In this document: positions 1 to 7,533 of the stretch, piece by piece | Numbering within the stretch: position 1 is the stretch's first letter | How the letters are laid out: every line of letters starts with the position of its first letter | From: an uncultured Luminiphilus sp. | Lineage (GTDB): Bacteria > Pseudomonadota > Gammaproteobacteria > Pseudomonadales > Halieaceae | Assembly: GCA_938091425.1 (NCBI GenBank) | Contig: CALKHC010000146.1 | Coordinates: forward strand, 1-33,353 | Direction: 5' to 3' | DNA length: 33,353 nucleotides | Made by a program: the position numbers and the translations under genes | Notes under the pieces: generated by a model | Seen by the model: only the letters and a program-made list of their open reading frames with translations | The model's database searches: none | What the model was told of the DNA's origin: nothing

Positions 1-747
1 GGTGCCGATCAGCGCACTAAGACCCGCAAAACAACTCAGTAGATTGTCCAGCCGGGCAGACGTGATCCAGGACTCATCGATTCCTGCGATAGCAGGTGCT
101 TGAGCGTCGTAGAGAGACAGCTCGTAGTCCATTACCCGCGCACCTTGCCATTGAGGATTCTCAGCAGCGAGGATCTGGGCAAGCCAGAGCTTGAAGTCGA
201 ACTGCTGGGGATCCCCCAGCATGACCAAGGGCACCACATCCTTCTGAGGATTGACACTCCGCTGTTTGTTGGCCTCCCGGTCGAGATGAATCGCCAGACT
301 GGGCACTACTGCTATCGGTCGAGCCGAGTCAAAGAGCGTGGAGCACAGCTCTCCCGACGCTGTCAGCAGCGTCACGCGACCCGCCATCGCCAGATCACGG
401 TCAAACCAAGGGTTCAGAAGCGCGCCACCATACACATCGACCCCCAACTGTACACAGCCATCGCGGCCTTTAACCGGATTGGGTTTCACCGAGAGATTTG
501 GGCTGTCCGTATGGGCGCCGATCAAACGCAGCCCGGCCTCAGGGTGGCGCTGTCCTGCTCGCACTGCAATCAACGAACTGCCCTGCCGGGTCATAAAATA
601 GCCGCGCCCGGAGGCCATGGCCTCAGTATTAAACCGATCAACCTCCTCAAACCCGGCATCGCGCAGCCGCTGGGACATCGCCGCCACTGCATGAAATGGG
701 GTGACGGCCTCACCGAGAAACCTAAGCAGTTCTTCGATCTGCGTCAT
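1..747 (-). CDS. apeB: M18 family aminopeptidase, N-terminal part (runs off window)
   Basis: Reading the minus strand from the ATG at 747 gives 249 codons open to the window edge. The peptide starts MTQIEELLRF and contains GAHTDSPNL near residue 80, LDREAN near 160 and GIDESWITSARLDNL near 225, the metal-site and active-site motifs of the M18 (aspartyl aminopeptidase-like, dinuclear zinc) family. Such enzymes remove N-terminal, often acidic, residues from peptides in the cytoplasm. The gene is last in a minus-strand series after tsaB and uppP, starting 4 nt beyond the uppP stop, so it is probably cotranscribed. The C-terminal third or more lies outside the window. Family assignment is confident; the symbol follows Pseudomonas usage. 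Confidence 0.92.
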   Translation of the reverse strand, partial: MTQIEELLRFLGEAVTPFHAVAAMSQRLRDAGFEEVDRFNTEAMASGRGYFMTRQGSSLIAVRAGQRHPEAGLRLIGAHTDSPNLSVKPNPVKGRDGCVQLGVDVYGGALLNPWFDRDLAMAGRVTLLTASGELCSTLFDSARPIAVVPSLAIHLDREANKQRSVNPQKDVVPLVMLGDPQQFDFKLWLAQILAAENPQWQGARVMDYELSLYDAQAPAIAGIDESWITSARLDNLLSCFAGLSALIGT

Positions 748-751
748 GTCA

Positions 752-1546
752 TTAACCCTGAATGATCCAAATCCACAATACCAACCCCAAAGTCAATCGA
801 TACGCCACAAAAGGCAGCAGCCCGATTCGCTCAACCCAATACATAAAGCCTTTGATCGTGGCATAAGCAAACAGCGCCGAGAGTGCGAACGCTGTTAACG
901 CCGCTCCACCTGAAAGCGATGGTTCGCTTGAGCCCATCGTCGTCAGCATGAGAACAACGGCGCCACCAATCACCGGCACGCTGAGCAAAAACGAGAACCG
1001 GGTGGCGGCGGCGGGATGGTAACCCAGAAACAAGGCTGCCGTGATCGTCACGCCAGATCGGGATGTTCCCGGGATCAGGGCAAAAATCTGGGCCAGACCA
1101 ATCAATAGTGCGTCGCGCAGTGACACGGGGCCAGTTTGCCTCGCTCCCCGCCGGGAAACTCGGTCGGCGATACCCAATAGCACGCCGAACAGCAGCGTGG
1201 TCACAACAATGACGTTGACGGCCCGCGCTTCGCTGGCGATCAGGTCCCTGAAGAAAAAGCCTGCCAACACCACAGGCACCGTCGCCACAACCAGCGTCCA
1301 AAGCTCTGACCGATCTGAGGATCCGCCGGGCAAGAGGCTTTTCACCAGATTGATCACGGTGTCTCGAAAATACCACAGCACCGCGCACAGGGTGCCCGCA
1401 TGCACTGCGACGTCAAAAAGCAGGCCCTGATCGACCCAGCCCCATATCTGCGCCGGCAAAATCAGGTGAGCAGAACTGGATACCGGCAAAAACTCCGTGA
1501 TGCCTTGAATCAGAGCCAGCGCCACTACTTGAACCCAATCAGTCAC
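752..1546 (-). CDS. uppP: Undecaprenyl-diphosphatase UppP (BacA)
   Basis: A 264-residue polytopic membrane protein of normal family length. It carries both signature motifs: E18 followed by PVSSSAH (21-27), and PGTSRSG (159-165). UppP dephosphorylates undecaprenyl diphosphate so that the lipid carrier can be reused for peptidoglycan and other envelope polymers; overexpression is known to give bacitracin tolerance. The ATG at 1546 overlaps the end of tsaB by 8 nt, and the M18 peptidase begins 4 nt downstream, so the three genes probably form one translationally coupled unit. Nothing in the gene is unusual. Confidence 0.95.
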   Translation of the reverse strand: MTDWVQVVALALIQGITEFLPVSSSAHLILPAQIWGWVDQGLLFDVAVHAGTLCAVLWYFRDTVINLVKSLLPGGSSDRSELWTLVVATVPVVLAGFFFRDLIASEARAVNVIVVTTLLFGVLLGIADRVSRRGARQTGPVSLRDALLIGLAQIFALIPGTSRSGVTITAALFLGYHPAAATRFSFLLSVPVIGGAVVLMLTTMGSSEPSLSGGAALTAFALSALFAYATIKGFMYWVERIGLLPFVAYRLTLGLVLWIWIIQG

Positions 1547-2252
1547 GACGCCCCTGCTCCGACAATTTTTTCCATCCTATGTCGCGCTGAACGTACTGTG
1601 GCAACAGCGCATGTGCAGGCTCGGGTTGCAGCGTCAACATGCCCGAGCCCAACAGCTGGGCCATGATACGGGCATCCGGCGTTACGTCAGGAAACCATCG
1701 CGCAGCAGACGCGACCTCGCCAGGCATCCGGTCCTGATATCGCGCGCCGGATCCAATCACTACGTATGCTCCATTAGATGGCGCGGCCGCCAAGCGCTCT
1801 GGTGCGCAGACAAACGCCTCGCCATCCGCTACGAAGGTGCCTCCACGCCAATCACCCCAGAGCCCATAGAGCTGGTCAATTTGAGCATCAATGGTAGAGA
1901 GAACGCGATCACCCTCCTCCAAACGACCTTCATAGCCAGCCGCCTGCGCCTGCGCCGTCAGAGAGCAGAATCCATGCACGGGCATGTCCTGTGACCAGGC
2001 TAATCCCTGCGCCACGCTCACTGCGACTCGCAGGCCGGTAAATGATCCCGGCCCCACGCCGCAGGCAATCACATCGACGGCATCGCCCAGCGCCCTGCCC
2101 TCCAGGATCGCTGACAACATCCCAAGAATGTGCCGGTTGTGAGCACGCGCCACTAGTTCATGACGCCCGGACACCTCTCCCTCGTCATACAAGGCGAGGG
2201 TGCAGGCATGGGTAGCGGTATCGAGTGCGAGAACACGCGACATAGGCGGCAT
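1539..2252 (-). CDS. tsaB: tRNA threonylcarbamoyladenosine biosynthesis protein TsaB
   Basis: A 237-residue ASKHA-fold protein with the N-terminal LALDTAT strand and GVGPGSFTG at 65-73, diagnostic of TsaB (YeaZ). TsaB forms the TsaBDE complex with TsaD and TsaE, which installs t6A at position 37 of ANN-decoding tRNAs in the cytoplasm. The start is uncertain: the first ATG at 2252 gives MPPMSRVLAL, while an ATG at 2243 gives MSRVLAL, closer to typical family starts. Neither has an obvious Shine-Dalgarno sequence. The gene is divergent from mobA across 48 nt and overlaps uppP by 8 nt. The 3' end is normal. Confidence 0.93.
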   Translation of the reverse strand: MPPMSRVLALDTATHACTLALYDEGEVSGRHELVARAHNRHILGMLSAILEGRALGDAVDVIACGVGPGSFTGLRVAVSVAQGLAWSQDMPVHGFCSLTAQAQAAGYEGRLEEGDRVLSTIDAQIDQLYGLWGDWRGGTFVADGEAFVCAPERLAAAPSNGAYVVIGSGARYQDRMPGEVASAARWFPDVTPDARIMAQLLGSGMLTLQPEPAHALLPQYVQRDIGWKKLSEQGRRD

Positions 2253-2300
2253 AAGCTATAGTCAGACTGAAGATGGATGATCCCATAGAGGGACTGAACT

Positions 2301-2864
2301 TTGAATGCAATGCGGGCTTACAGCTTGGGTATTTTGGCCGGCGGTCAGGGCGCTCGCTGGGGCGGCCGCGATAAGGGGCTCATCGCATATCAAGGACGCC
2401 CGCTGGTTGCAGGGGTTGTAGCGCCGCGCCCGGAATCCGGCGAAGAAATCCTCATCTGCTGCCGTGATCACCCCTACTTTTATCAGCATTTTGCCGACCG
2501 GATACTATGCGAGTCAGTTGCCAACCAAGGACCCTGTGCGGGCATCGTTGCGTTACTGTCTGCGGCCACCTATCCGACACTGATAGTGCTGCCCGTTGAT
2601 CTGATCGGCGCGCCAAAGAAAGTTATCGCCGCGCTCGAAACCAAGTGGCAGGAAGACGATACGGCTATTTATCTCGCCGACCCGGCAGGTCGGCATTCGC
2701 CCTGCCTGAGAATGCGTGTCAACGCGCTGGCGAACTGCGAGAGATTTATTGATGAGGGAGGCCGCAAAATCACCGGCCTATTGGACCGTCTCGGCGCAAG
2801 ACCCATCGAAGTCGATGCCGCGTGGTTGCATGACGCGGATCTTCCAGACTCAATTTCTCCCTAG
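2301..2864 (+). CDS. mobA: Molybdenum cofactor guanylyltransferase MobA
   Basis: A 187-residue nucleotidyltransferase. LAGGQGARWGGRDKGL near residues 12-27 is the GTP-binding signature of MobA (usual form LAGG...MGG.DKGL). MobA adds GMP to molybdopterin to make the MGD form used by DMSO-reductase-family enzymes, which fits the bis-MGD-type oxidoreductase at 18437-20566. The likely start is the TTG at 2301: GAGGGA at 2288-2293 lies 7 nt upstream of it. The in-frame ATG at 2310 is the alternative but sits 16 nt from that site. The stop TAG (2862-2864) overlaps the stop of the convergent DUF3429 gene. Confidence 0.92.
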   Translation: MNAMRAYSLGILAGGQGARWGGRDKGLIAYQGRPLVAGVVAPRPESGEEILICCRDHPYFYQHFADRILCESVANQGPCAGIVALLSAATYPTLIVLPVDLIGAPKKVIAALETKWQEDDTAIYLADPAGRHSPCLRMRVNALANCERFIDEGGRKITGLLDRLGARPIEVDAAWLHDADLPDSISP

Positions 2865-3298
2865 ACCTGAGACTGAAGCGACTGTTGCACAAAGAACAGT
2901 CCGTGCGCCAGCACCACGCCTAGTGTCAAATTGCGCCGCATACCGGTGTACCACGTGGGCAAGTTCTCCGCGCCTCGTTCGTACCAGAGCAGCGCCAGAT
3001 ACCCCCCCATCAAAGCCACTGCCGCCAACCAAACTTTGGCAGTCAAGACCGCAGCTACCGCAAACAGCACCACGCCGTTACTGATGAACAGGCGCGCCAT
3101 AAGCGGTTCCTCAACGGACTGGACCCGGCCCCATACGGTGCCGCCCAGGAAGCAGAGGATACCCAGCGAGTACATGACAAACCCCTGAACAGAGACAGCT
3201 CCCGGCCAATCAGTGAGTAGCCATGCACCCGCCAAAAACCCATAAAAGGGCAGCAACCCGGCGTAGCCTAAGCACAGCATGACGGAACGATTCTGCAT
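2861..3298 (-). CDS. DUF3429 family inner-membrane protein
   Basis: From the ATG at 3298 this encodes about 145 residues with roughly four hydrophobic helices. The start region (LCLGYAGLLPF) and the middle (YSLGILCFLGGTVWG) match what I know of the DUF3429 family, which has no established function. An open frame continues upstream to 3385, but the ATG at 3298 has a clear GGAGG about 7 nt before it, and the upstream extension would be encoded across a terminator hairpin, so I prefer 3298. The gene converges on mobA; both stops share the CTAG at 2861-2864. Expression may depend on reading through the hairpin at 3310-3336. Confidence 0.8.
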   Translation of the reverse strand: MQNRSVMLCLGYAGLLPFYGFLAGAWLLTDWPGAVSVQGFVMYSLGILCFLGGTVWGRVQSVEEPLMARLFISNGVVLFAVAAVLTAKVWLAAVALMGGYLALLWYERGAENLPTWYTGMRRNLTLGVVLAHGLFFVQQSLQSQV

Positions 3299-3309
3299 GA
3301 CAGGCCTCC

Positions 3310-3336
3310 AAAAAAAACCCCGGCCAATGGCCGGGG
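3310..3336 (-). terminator. Hairpin plus U-tract directly upstream of the DUF3429 start codon
   Basis: On the minus strand an 8-bp perfect stem (CCCCGGCC, loop ATT, GGCCGGGG) is followed at once by eight T, the textbook form of an intrinsic terminator. The T-run abuts the GGAGG ribosome binding site of the DUF3429 gene (ATG at 3298). It either ends an upstream minus-strand transcript or acts as an attenuator in the leader of the DUF3429 gene. Confidence 0.8.
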
Positions 3337-3463
3337 CAAGAATTCGCCACCTGGGGGAAGATGGCTTAACCGGAGAGTCGATCATCCGGTTGCAAGATTT
3401 ACGCCCCGTTATCGGGCCCGGATCACCGGGATACAGAAAAAATCACTGGGACCCCAGCTCTCT

Positions 3464-3673
3464 TCGCAATGACGTCAGCTCATGGGCGCACGGCAATGAT
3501 GCGCGAACTGACCTGCGTGAAAAAATGCCGCCCACTACTACCAGATCGCTGCTTGACTGCGCCCCTAGAAGCCACGTGAGCACTGCCTTATGCCCTAGAC
3601 GACTGAAGGCAGCCGGTGCTGATGACAAAAGAGTTTTCGACAGCAGCCCTGCGCCGCGCTAGTGTCATTGCGA
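3464..3673. repeat. Inverted pair of GTCATTGCGA motifs
   Basis: TCGCAATGAC at 3464-3473 and GTCATTGCGA at 3664-3673 are perfect 10-nt inverted copies separated by 190 nt. GTCATTGCGA is a familiar end of short dispersed palindromic repeats in many bacterial intergenic regions. The copies face outward, as if they were the ends of two neighbouring degenerate elements and not the two ends of one. Whether they are truly repetitive in this genome cannot be judged from one window. Confidence 0.4.
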
Positions 3674-3902
3674 GCCATTTTCCCGGCGGTAGCAACCGAC
3701 ATTCCTCCAGTCAGATGCGGGCAACGCACTTCGGGAGGCAGATCGCCCTGCGACGACAGAGCAGAGGGGGTGATTAGGTTGTGGCAATACCAACCGCCAG
3801 CGTTTTCCCAGATCCCCCAAGCTTAGTGAGGGGGCACACCCGCGTGCCAGGAGATACGCCACTCCCTGCACCGGACGGACATCGCCAGACACGGGAGAAC
3901 CG

Positions 3903-4106
3903 ATGAAAAGACTCAAGCGAAACCGCATCCAACGCGCCTTTGACAAAGGCTATCAACTTGGCCTCGCTGGCCGCTCGAAGGAAAACTGCCCCTTTTTAAC
4001 CGGTTTGGCGCGCATTACGTGGCTGGAAGGTTGGCGAGAAGGACGAAACGACTGGCGAGAGGGCCTCACAGACGCTCTGACATGCTATAAATTGTCAGGT
4101 TTCTGA
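3903..4106 (+). CDS. rmf: Ribosome modulation factor
   Basis: A 67-residue basic protein beginning MKRLKRNRIQRAFDKGY and containing LAGRSKE, CPF and WLEGWREG, which match E. coli RMF closely. RMF pairs 70S ribosomes into inactive 100S dimers in stationary phase or slow growth. It is slightly longer than the 55-residue E. coli protein, with an extra C-terminal tail of about 12 residues. GGGAG about 5-7 nt upstream supports the ATG at 3903. It is a single-gene transcript: a long non-coding region lies upstream and an intrinsic terminator at 4122-4145 downstream. In other gammaproteobacteria rmf is induced by ppGpp and stationary phase; no operator for this is visible here. Confidence 0.95.
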   Translation: MKRLKRNRIQRAFDKGYQLGLAGRSKENCPFLTGLARITWLEGWREGRNDWREGLTDALTCYKLSGF

Positions 4107-4121
4107 CCACTCGCCTGAGCT

Positions 4122-4145
4122 CTCTCGTGTAAACGAGAGTTTTTT
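4122..4145 (+). terminator. Intrinsic terminator after rmf
   Basis: A perfect 7-bp stem CTCTCGT / ACGAGAG with loop GTAA is followed by six T, 15 nt beyond the rmf stop codon. It separates rmf from the MoxR operon. Confidence 0.88.
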
Positions 4146-4166
4146 GAACGTTCGGGGCTTGTAATG

Positions 4167-4190
4167 GTCAGAAATGACGCTATTTCTGAC
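4167..4190. promoter_or_regulatory. Perfect 9-bp inverted repeat in the MoxR operon leader
   Basis: GTCAGAAAT (4167-4175) and ATTTCTGAC (4182-4190) form a perfect inverted repeat with a 6-nt spacer, 24 nt before the moxR start. It has the size and symmetry of a dimeric-regulator operator, but there is no T-tract, so it is not an intrinsic terminator. A smaller GTCAG/CTGAC pair with the same core lies at 4094-4107, across the rmf stop codon. Confidence 0.45.
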
Positions 4191-4214
4191 ACCGTAGTAA
4201 CGAAGGCCTGATCC

Positions 4215-5171
4215 GTGAATTACCAACTCCTCGCGAACCTCGAAAATTGGCTGGGGCAACAAATTGTTGGCCAGCAAGATCTGATTCATAAGCTGATGCT
4301 GGCACTGCTGGCAGACGGGCATTTATTGGTCGAAGGCGCACCCGGTCTGGCCAAAACCCGGGCGATTAAAGAAATGGCCGAGGGCATTGAGGGCAGTTTT
4401 CACCGTATTCAGTTCACTCCTGATCTATTGCCCGGCGATATCACGGGTACCGACATTTTTCGCCCGCAAACGGGCGCATTTGAGTTTCTACAGGGTCCCA
4501 TTTTCAACAATTTGGTGCTGGCAGATGAGATCAACCGCGCGCCTGCCAAAGTTCAGTCCGCGCTGCTTGAGGCTATGGCCGAACGTCAAGTCAGTATTGG
4601 CAGTCAGACCTACGAGTTGCCGCCGCTGTTTCTGGTCATGGCAACACAGAATCCGATTGAGCAAGAGGGCACCTATCCGCTACCTGAAGCACAGCTGGAT
4701 CGATTTCTGATGCATGTCCGCGTGTCCTACCCGGACGCCGGAGCAGAGCAGGCAATCTTGCGATTGGCCCGAAGTGAAGCGGATGGCACCCGCAGCAGGC
4801 CCGAAGGCGTCGTCTCGCAATCGGACATCTTCTTGGCACGAAAAGCCGCGCTGGGCATTCATATGGCGCCAGCCGTAGAGGAGTACATCATTCAGCTGAT
4901 TGTTGGCACACGGGAGCCAGGCCTCTACGACAGTGAACTGGCCGGCTGGCTGGAATACGGAGCCAGCCCGCGGGCAACGATCGCTTTGGATCGGTGCGCC
5001 CGCGCCAATGCCTGGATTTCGGGGCGTGACTACGTCAGTCCTGATGACGTGCAAGCAGTTGCGCTCGATTGTCTGCGACACCGGCTCATCGTGTCCTTTG
5101 AGGCGGAAGCAGCAGGCATCAGTAGCGATCAGATTATTGAGCGATTGATCGAGCGCATTCCCGTTGCCTGA
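4215..5171 (+). CDS. moxR: MoxR-family AAA+ ATPase
   Basis: A 318-residue AAA+ protein of normal MoxR length. Walker A is GAPGLAKTR (41-49), Walker B is LVLADEIN (100-107) and the sensor is MATQNP (142-147). MoxR ATPases act with VWA-domain partners as chaperone-like or metal-insertion systems. The substrate of the Bat-type version is unknown; the Bacteroides name refers to aerotolerance. The start is a GTG at 4215 with AAGG about 10 nt upstream. It heads a six-gene operon (4215-10968) with overlapping reading frames and overlaps the DUF58 gene by 8 nt. The 9-bp inverted repeat at 4167-4190 may regulate it. Confidence 0.93.
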   Translation: MNYQLLANLENWLGQQIVGQQDLIHKLMLALLADGHLLVEGAPGLAKTRAIKEMAEGIEGSFHRIQFTPDLLPGDITGTDIFRPQTGAFEFLQGPIFNNLVLADEINRAPAKVQSALLEAMAERQVSIGSQTYELPPLFLVMATQNPIEQEGTYPLPEAQLDRFLMHVRVSYPDAGAEQAILRLARSEADGTRSRPEGVVSQSDIFLARKAALGIHMAPAVEEYIIQLIVGTREPGLYDSELAGWLEYGASPRATIALDRCARANAWISGRDYVSPDDVQAVALDCLRHRLIVSFEAEAAGISSDQIIERLIERIPVA

Positions 5172-6102
5172 CAAAGACAGCAGCAAAGCCATGACGGGTC
5201 CCCGCGGTGCCGTTGTCACCGCGGAGGGGCTCATCGCCACCCGGTTTGCAGCACGCTTCATCGATGTTACCGGCCAAACCCGTGCGCTCGCCAACCTCGC
5301 GGGCATGCGGCGGTCCCGACAGCGAGGCCGAGGCGTGGAATTTGATGAGGTTCGCGCCTACGCGGCGGGCGACGACGTGCGCGCGATCGACTGGCGCGTC
5401 ACAGCGCGCTCAGGCACACCCCATACGAAACTGTTTCACGAGGACAGGGAGCAGCCCATTCTGGTTGCTGTGGACCAACGGGCGCCCATGAAGTTTGGTG
5501 CCAGCCGATGTTTTAAATCAGTGATGGCCGCCCACGTCGGCGCGCTGGCGCTGTGGTCCGGGCTGCAGGCCGGCGAGCGCATCGGTGGGGCTGTATTGGG
5601 GGATGCAGCCCTGCACGATACGCGACCAAGGCGAAGTCAGCATGCGGTACTGAACATGATTAGGGATCTGGTGGCTGAGGGCCTCCCTGAAGCAGAGGGC
5701 GCCAGCACCCGTAGCCTAGGCGATCTGCTAGAGCAGCTTGAGCGAATCGCGCGCCCCGGCACGCGGATCTTTCTGATCAGTGACTTCCACGACGTCTTTG
5801 AGACGGAGCATCTGGCCCCACTGAGGCGGCTTGCGCGCAAAACACAGATCGTGGCCGTAGCGGTAGGCGATACGCTGGAGGCCAGTCTTCCTCAAGCCGG
5901 GTTTTATGCGGTGACCGATGGCGCTACCCACTCCCAACTGGATACCAGTGTCGCGGGTGCTCGCGAGGCTTATGAGGCGGATTATCAAAACCATCTCGCG
6001 CACCTGACGCAACGCCTGCGAGAGCTCCGCGTTCCGCTTCTGCCACTTCAGACGCATCAGGAACCCTTGAAACAGTTGCTGACGGTATTCCCCTCGCGAT
6101 GA
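5164..6102 (+). CDS. DUF58 domain protein of the MoxR operon
   Basis: About 312 residues with the DUF58 signature GRGVEFDEVR...GDDVRAIDWRVTAR near residues 56-80, and a degenerate VWA-like fold after it (ILVAVDQ, later FLISDFHD). DUF58 proteins are always linked to MoxR and are thought to be part of the same complex. The start is uncertain: a TTG at 5164 overlaps moxR by 8 nt, while an ATG at 5191 would remove nine residues; neither has a strong ribosome binding site. The 3' end overlaps the next gene by 4 nt (ATGA). The exact biochemical role is unknown. Confidence 0.88.
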   Translation: MPDKDSSKAMTGPRGAVVTAEGLIATRFAARFIDVTGQTRALANLAGMRRSRQRGRGVEFDEVRAYAAGDDVRAIDWRVTARSGTPHTKLFHEDREQPILVAVDQRAPMKFGASRCFKSVMAAHVGALALWSGLQAGERIGGAVLGDAALHDTRPRRSQHAVLNMIRDLVAEGLPEAEGASTRSLGDLLEQLERIARPGTRIFLISDFHDVFETEHLAPLRRLARKTQIVAVAVGDTLEASLPQAGFYAVTDGATHSQLDTSVAGAREAYEADYQNHLAHLTQRLRELRVPLLPLQTHQEPLKQLLTVFPSR

Positions 6103-6554
6103 ATCCGGAAATGATGCTGTCGCAACTCGCTCCGCTACGAGACCCCATGGCCATCAGCTGGTGGCCCTTAGCACCCGGATGGTGGATTGTGCTGGCATTG
6201 GGTCTGGCTTTACTGGCAGGCCTTGTCCTGTGGCTGCGAAAGCGACGCCTCAAGACCGCTTACCGGCGCGTCGCACTGGCAGCGCTAGACGAGCTCCGTA
6301 CACGAGGGGGGCAACAGGACGAGCTCAACTGGTTACTGAAGGCAGCGGCCTTGAGAGCCTATCCTCACGAGCAGGTTGCGGCGCTTCATGGGGCGCAATG
6401 GCGGCAATTTCTGACCTCAAGTTGCCCTAAGGTGGCGGCTAACGCCTTTGCTGAACTCGATAGTCTCTATCAGCTCGGACCGTCGCCCGTCAGCAACCAT
6501 CTGTTTGATGCCGCTGAGCACTGGATCCGTCAACACGAGGTGGCGCATGCTTGA
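6099..6554 (+). CDS. DUF4381 single-pass membrane protein
   Basis: A 151-residue protein with one N-terminal transmembrane helix (about 24-45, rich in W, L, A and G) followed by RKRR and a cytoplasmic helical domain. The length, the W-W-P start and the position between DUF58 and the first VWA gene fit DUF4381, a constant but uncharacterised part of proteobacterial MoxR/Bat operons. It overlaps the DUF58 gene by 4 nt (ATGA) and the VWA gene by 8 nt. No enzymatic motif is visible. Confidence 0.82.
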   Translation: MNPEMMLSQLAPLRDPMAISWWPLAPGWWIVLALGLALLAGLVLWLRKRRLKTAYRRVALAALDELRTRGGQQDELNWLLKAAALRAYPHEQVAALHGAQWRQFLTSSCPKVAANAFAELDSLYQLGPSPVSNHLFDAAEHWIRQHEVAHA

Positions 6555-7533
6555 GTGGCTCTGGCCTTGGGTCTTCGCAGTAGCCCCCCTGCCTTGGCTG
6601 GTCCATCGGTTCAGCAAGGGAGAATCTCTGCAACCCTCGGCGCTGCGCGCACCCTTTGCAGCCCGATGGCGCGGCTTGGCCGGAGCCAGTCGAAGCATGC
6701 GATCGGGCCGAGGATATTGGTGGTTGTTGTGGCTCACGTGGATGATGCTAATTGTCGCGAGCGCGAGGCCGCAGTGGATCGGCGAACCCATCGAACTCCC
6801 CAATACAGGCCGTGATCTGATGTTGGGGCTAGATCTCTCGGGCAGCATGCAGATCGAAGACATGCAGGTTGGCAACCGTCTTGTACCCCGCATCACCGCG
6901 GTCAAAGCGATCGCTGCTGATTTTACTGAGCGGCGTCAGGGTGATCGCGTTGGTCTGATCTTATTCGGCACGCGGGCCTATCTGCAGGCACCCCTGACCT
7001 TTGATTTGAGCACTGTCACTCGCTTTATCGACGAGGCCCAACTGGGCTTCGCCGGCGAGGACACAGCCATCGGCGACGCGTTGGGCTTGGCCATCAAAAG
7101 GCTTCGGGAACGACCCGCATCGTCGCGTATTTTTATTCTGTTAACAGACGGTCAAGACACTGCCAGCACGGTCGATCCCATGGAGGCGGCAGCGCTGGCT
7201 GCGCAACTCGATGTCAAGATTTACACCATTGGCATCAGCCGCAATCTGGGCCGCACGGCGAACGGGCGCAGCGAAGTCGATGAAGCAATGCTGAATGCGG
7301 TTGCGGAGGCAACCGGAGGCCGCTACTTCAGAGCCACATCGCCGGCGGAGCTGGAGGCGGTCTATGCGCTGCTGGACGAGCTCGAACCGGTTGAGCAAGA
7401 CGCCAGTACGTTCCGCCCGAAACGCGCCTTAAGTTGGATACCATTATTGTCCGCTTTGGCCTTGGCCAGCCTCTTGGCGTTACTGCGTAGCCGCTGGCTC
7501 AGTCGTCTAGGTGTGAAGCCCAGCTATGGGTGA
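6547..7533 (+). CDS. batA: BatA-like VWA-domain membrane protein
   Basis: The frame is open from 6448, but the protein most likely begins at the ATG at 6547 (MLEWLWPW), giving 328 residues. There are N-terminal hydrophobic segments, a VWA domain with an intact MIDAS (D96-L-S98-G-S100) and a C-terminal transmembrane helix, the standard BatA topology with the VWA domain probably periplasmic. It overlaps DUF4381 by 8 nt, and its stop is shared with the possible GTG start of the next gene. It is probably a structural partner of the neighbouring BatB and MoxR proteins. Confidence 0.9.
   Translation: MLEWLWPWVFAVAPLPWLVHRFSKGESLQPSALRAPFAARWRGLAGASRSMRSGRGYWWLLWLTWMMLIVASARPQWIGEPIELPNTGRDLMLGLDLSGSMQIEDMQVGNRLVPRITAVKAIAADFTERRQGDRVGLILFGTRAYLQAPLTFDLSTVTRFIDEAQLGFAGEDTAIGDALGLAIKRLRERPASSRIFILLTDGQDTASTVDPMEAAALAAQLDVKIYTIGISRNLGRTANGRSEVDEAMLNAVAEATGGRYFRATSPAELEAVYALLDELEPVEQDASTFRPKRALSWIPLLSALALASLLALLRSRWLSRLGVKPSYG

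Larger units (their letters stand above)
3299..3902. other. 604-nt non-coding stretch between the DUF3429 gene and rmf
   Basis: No recognisable protein is encoded here. The longest open frames, of 60-127 codons on either strand, look random and lack both family motifs and ribosome binding sites. On the minus strand, ahead of the 3310-3336 terminator, there are several small hairpins: an AACCGGA/TCCGGTT 7-bp stem at about 3369-3392, CCCGG/CCGGG at about 3417-3430, and CTGG/CCAG at 3446-3457 followed by six T. An inverted pair of GTCATTGCGA lies at 3464-3473 and 3664-3673. The right-hand part must carry the rmf promoter, but I cannot pick it out with confidence. Confidence 0.6.

Noticed and set aside
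100-765. 221-codon plus-strand open frame
   Set aside because: It is the antisense of the M18 aminopeptidase gene, whose motifs on the minus strand are unmistakable.
3443-3956. Short open frames in the region before rmf (for example 3665-3946 minus and 3774-3956 minus)
   Set aside because: Compositionally random, no ribosome binding sites, and partly antisense to rmf.
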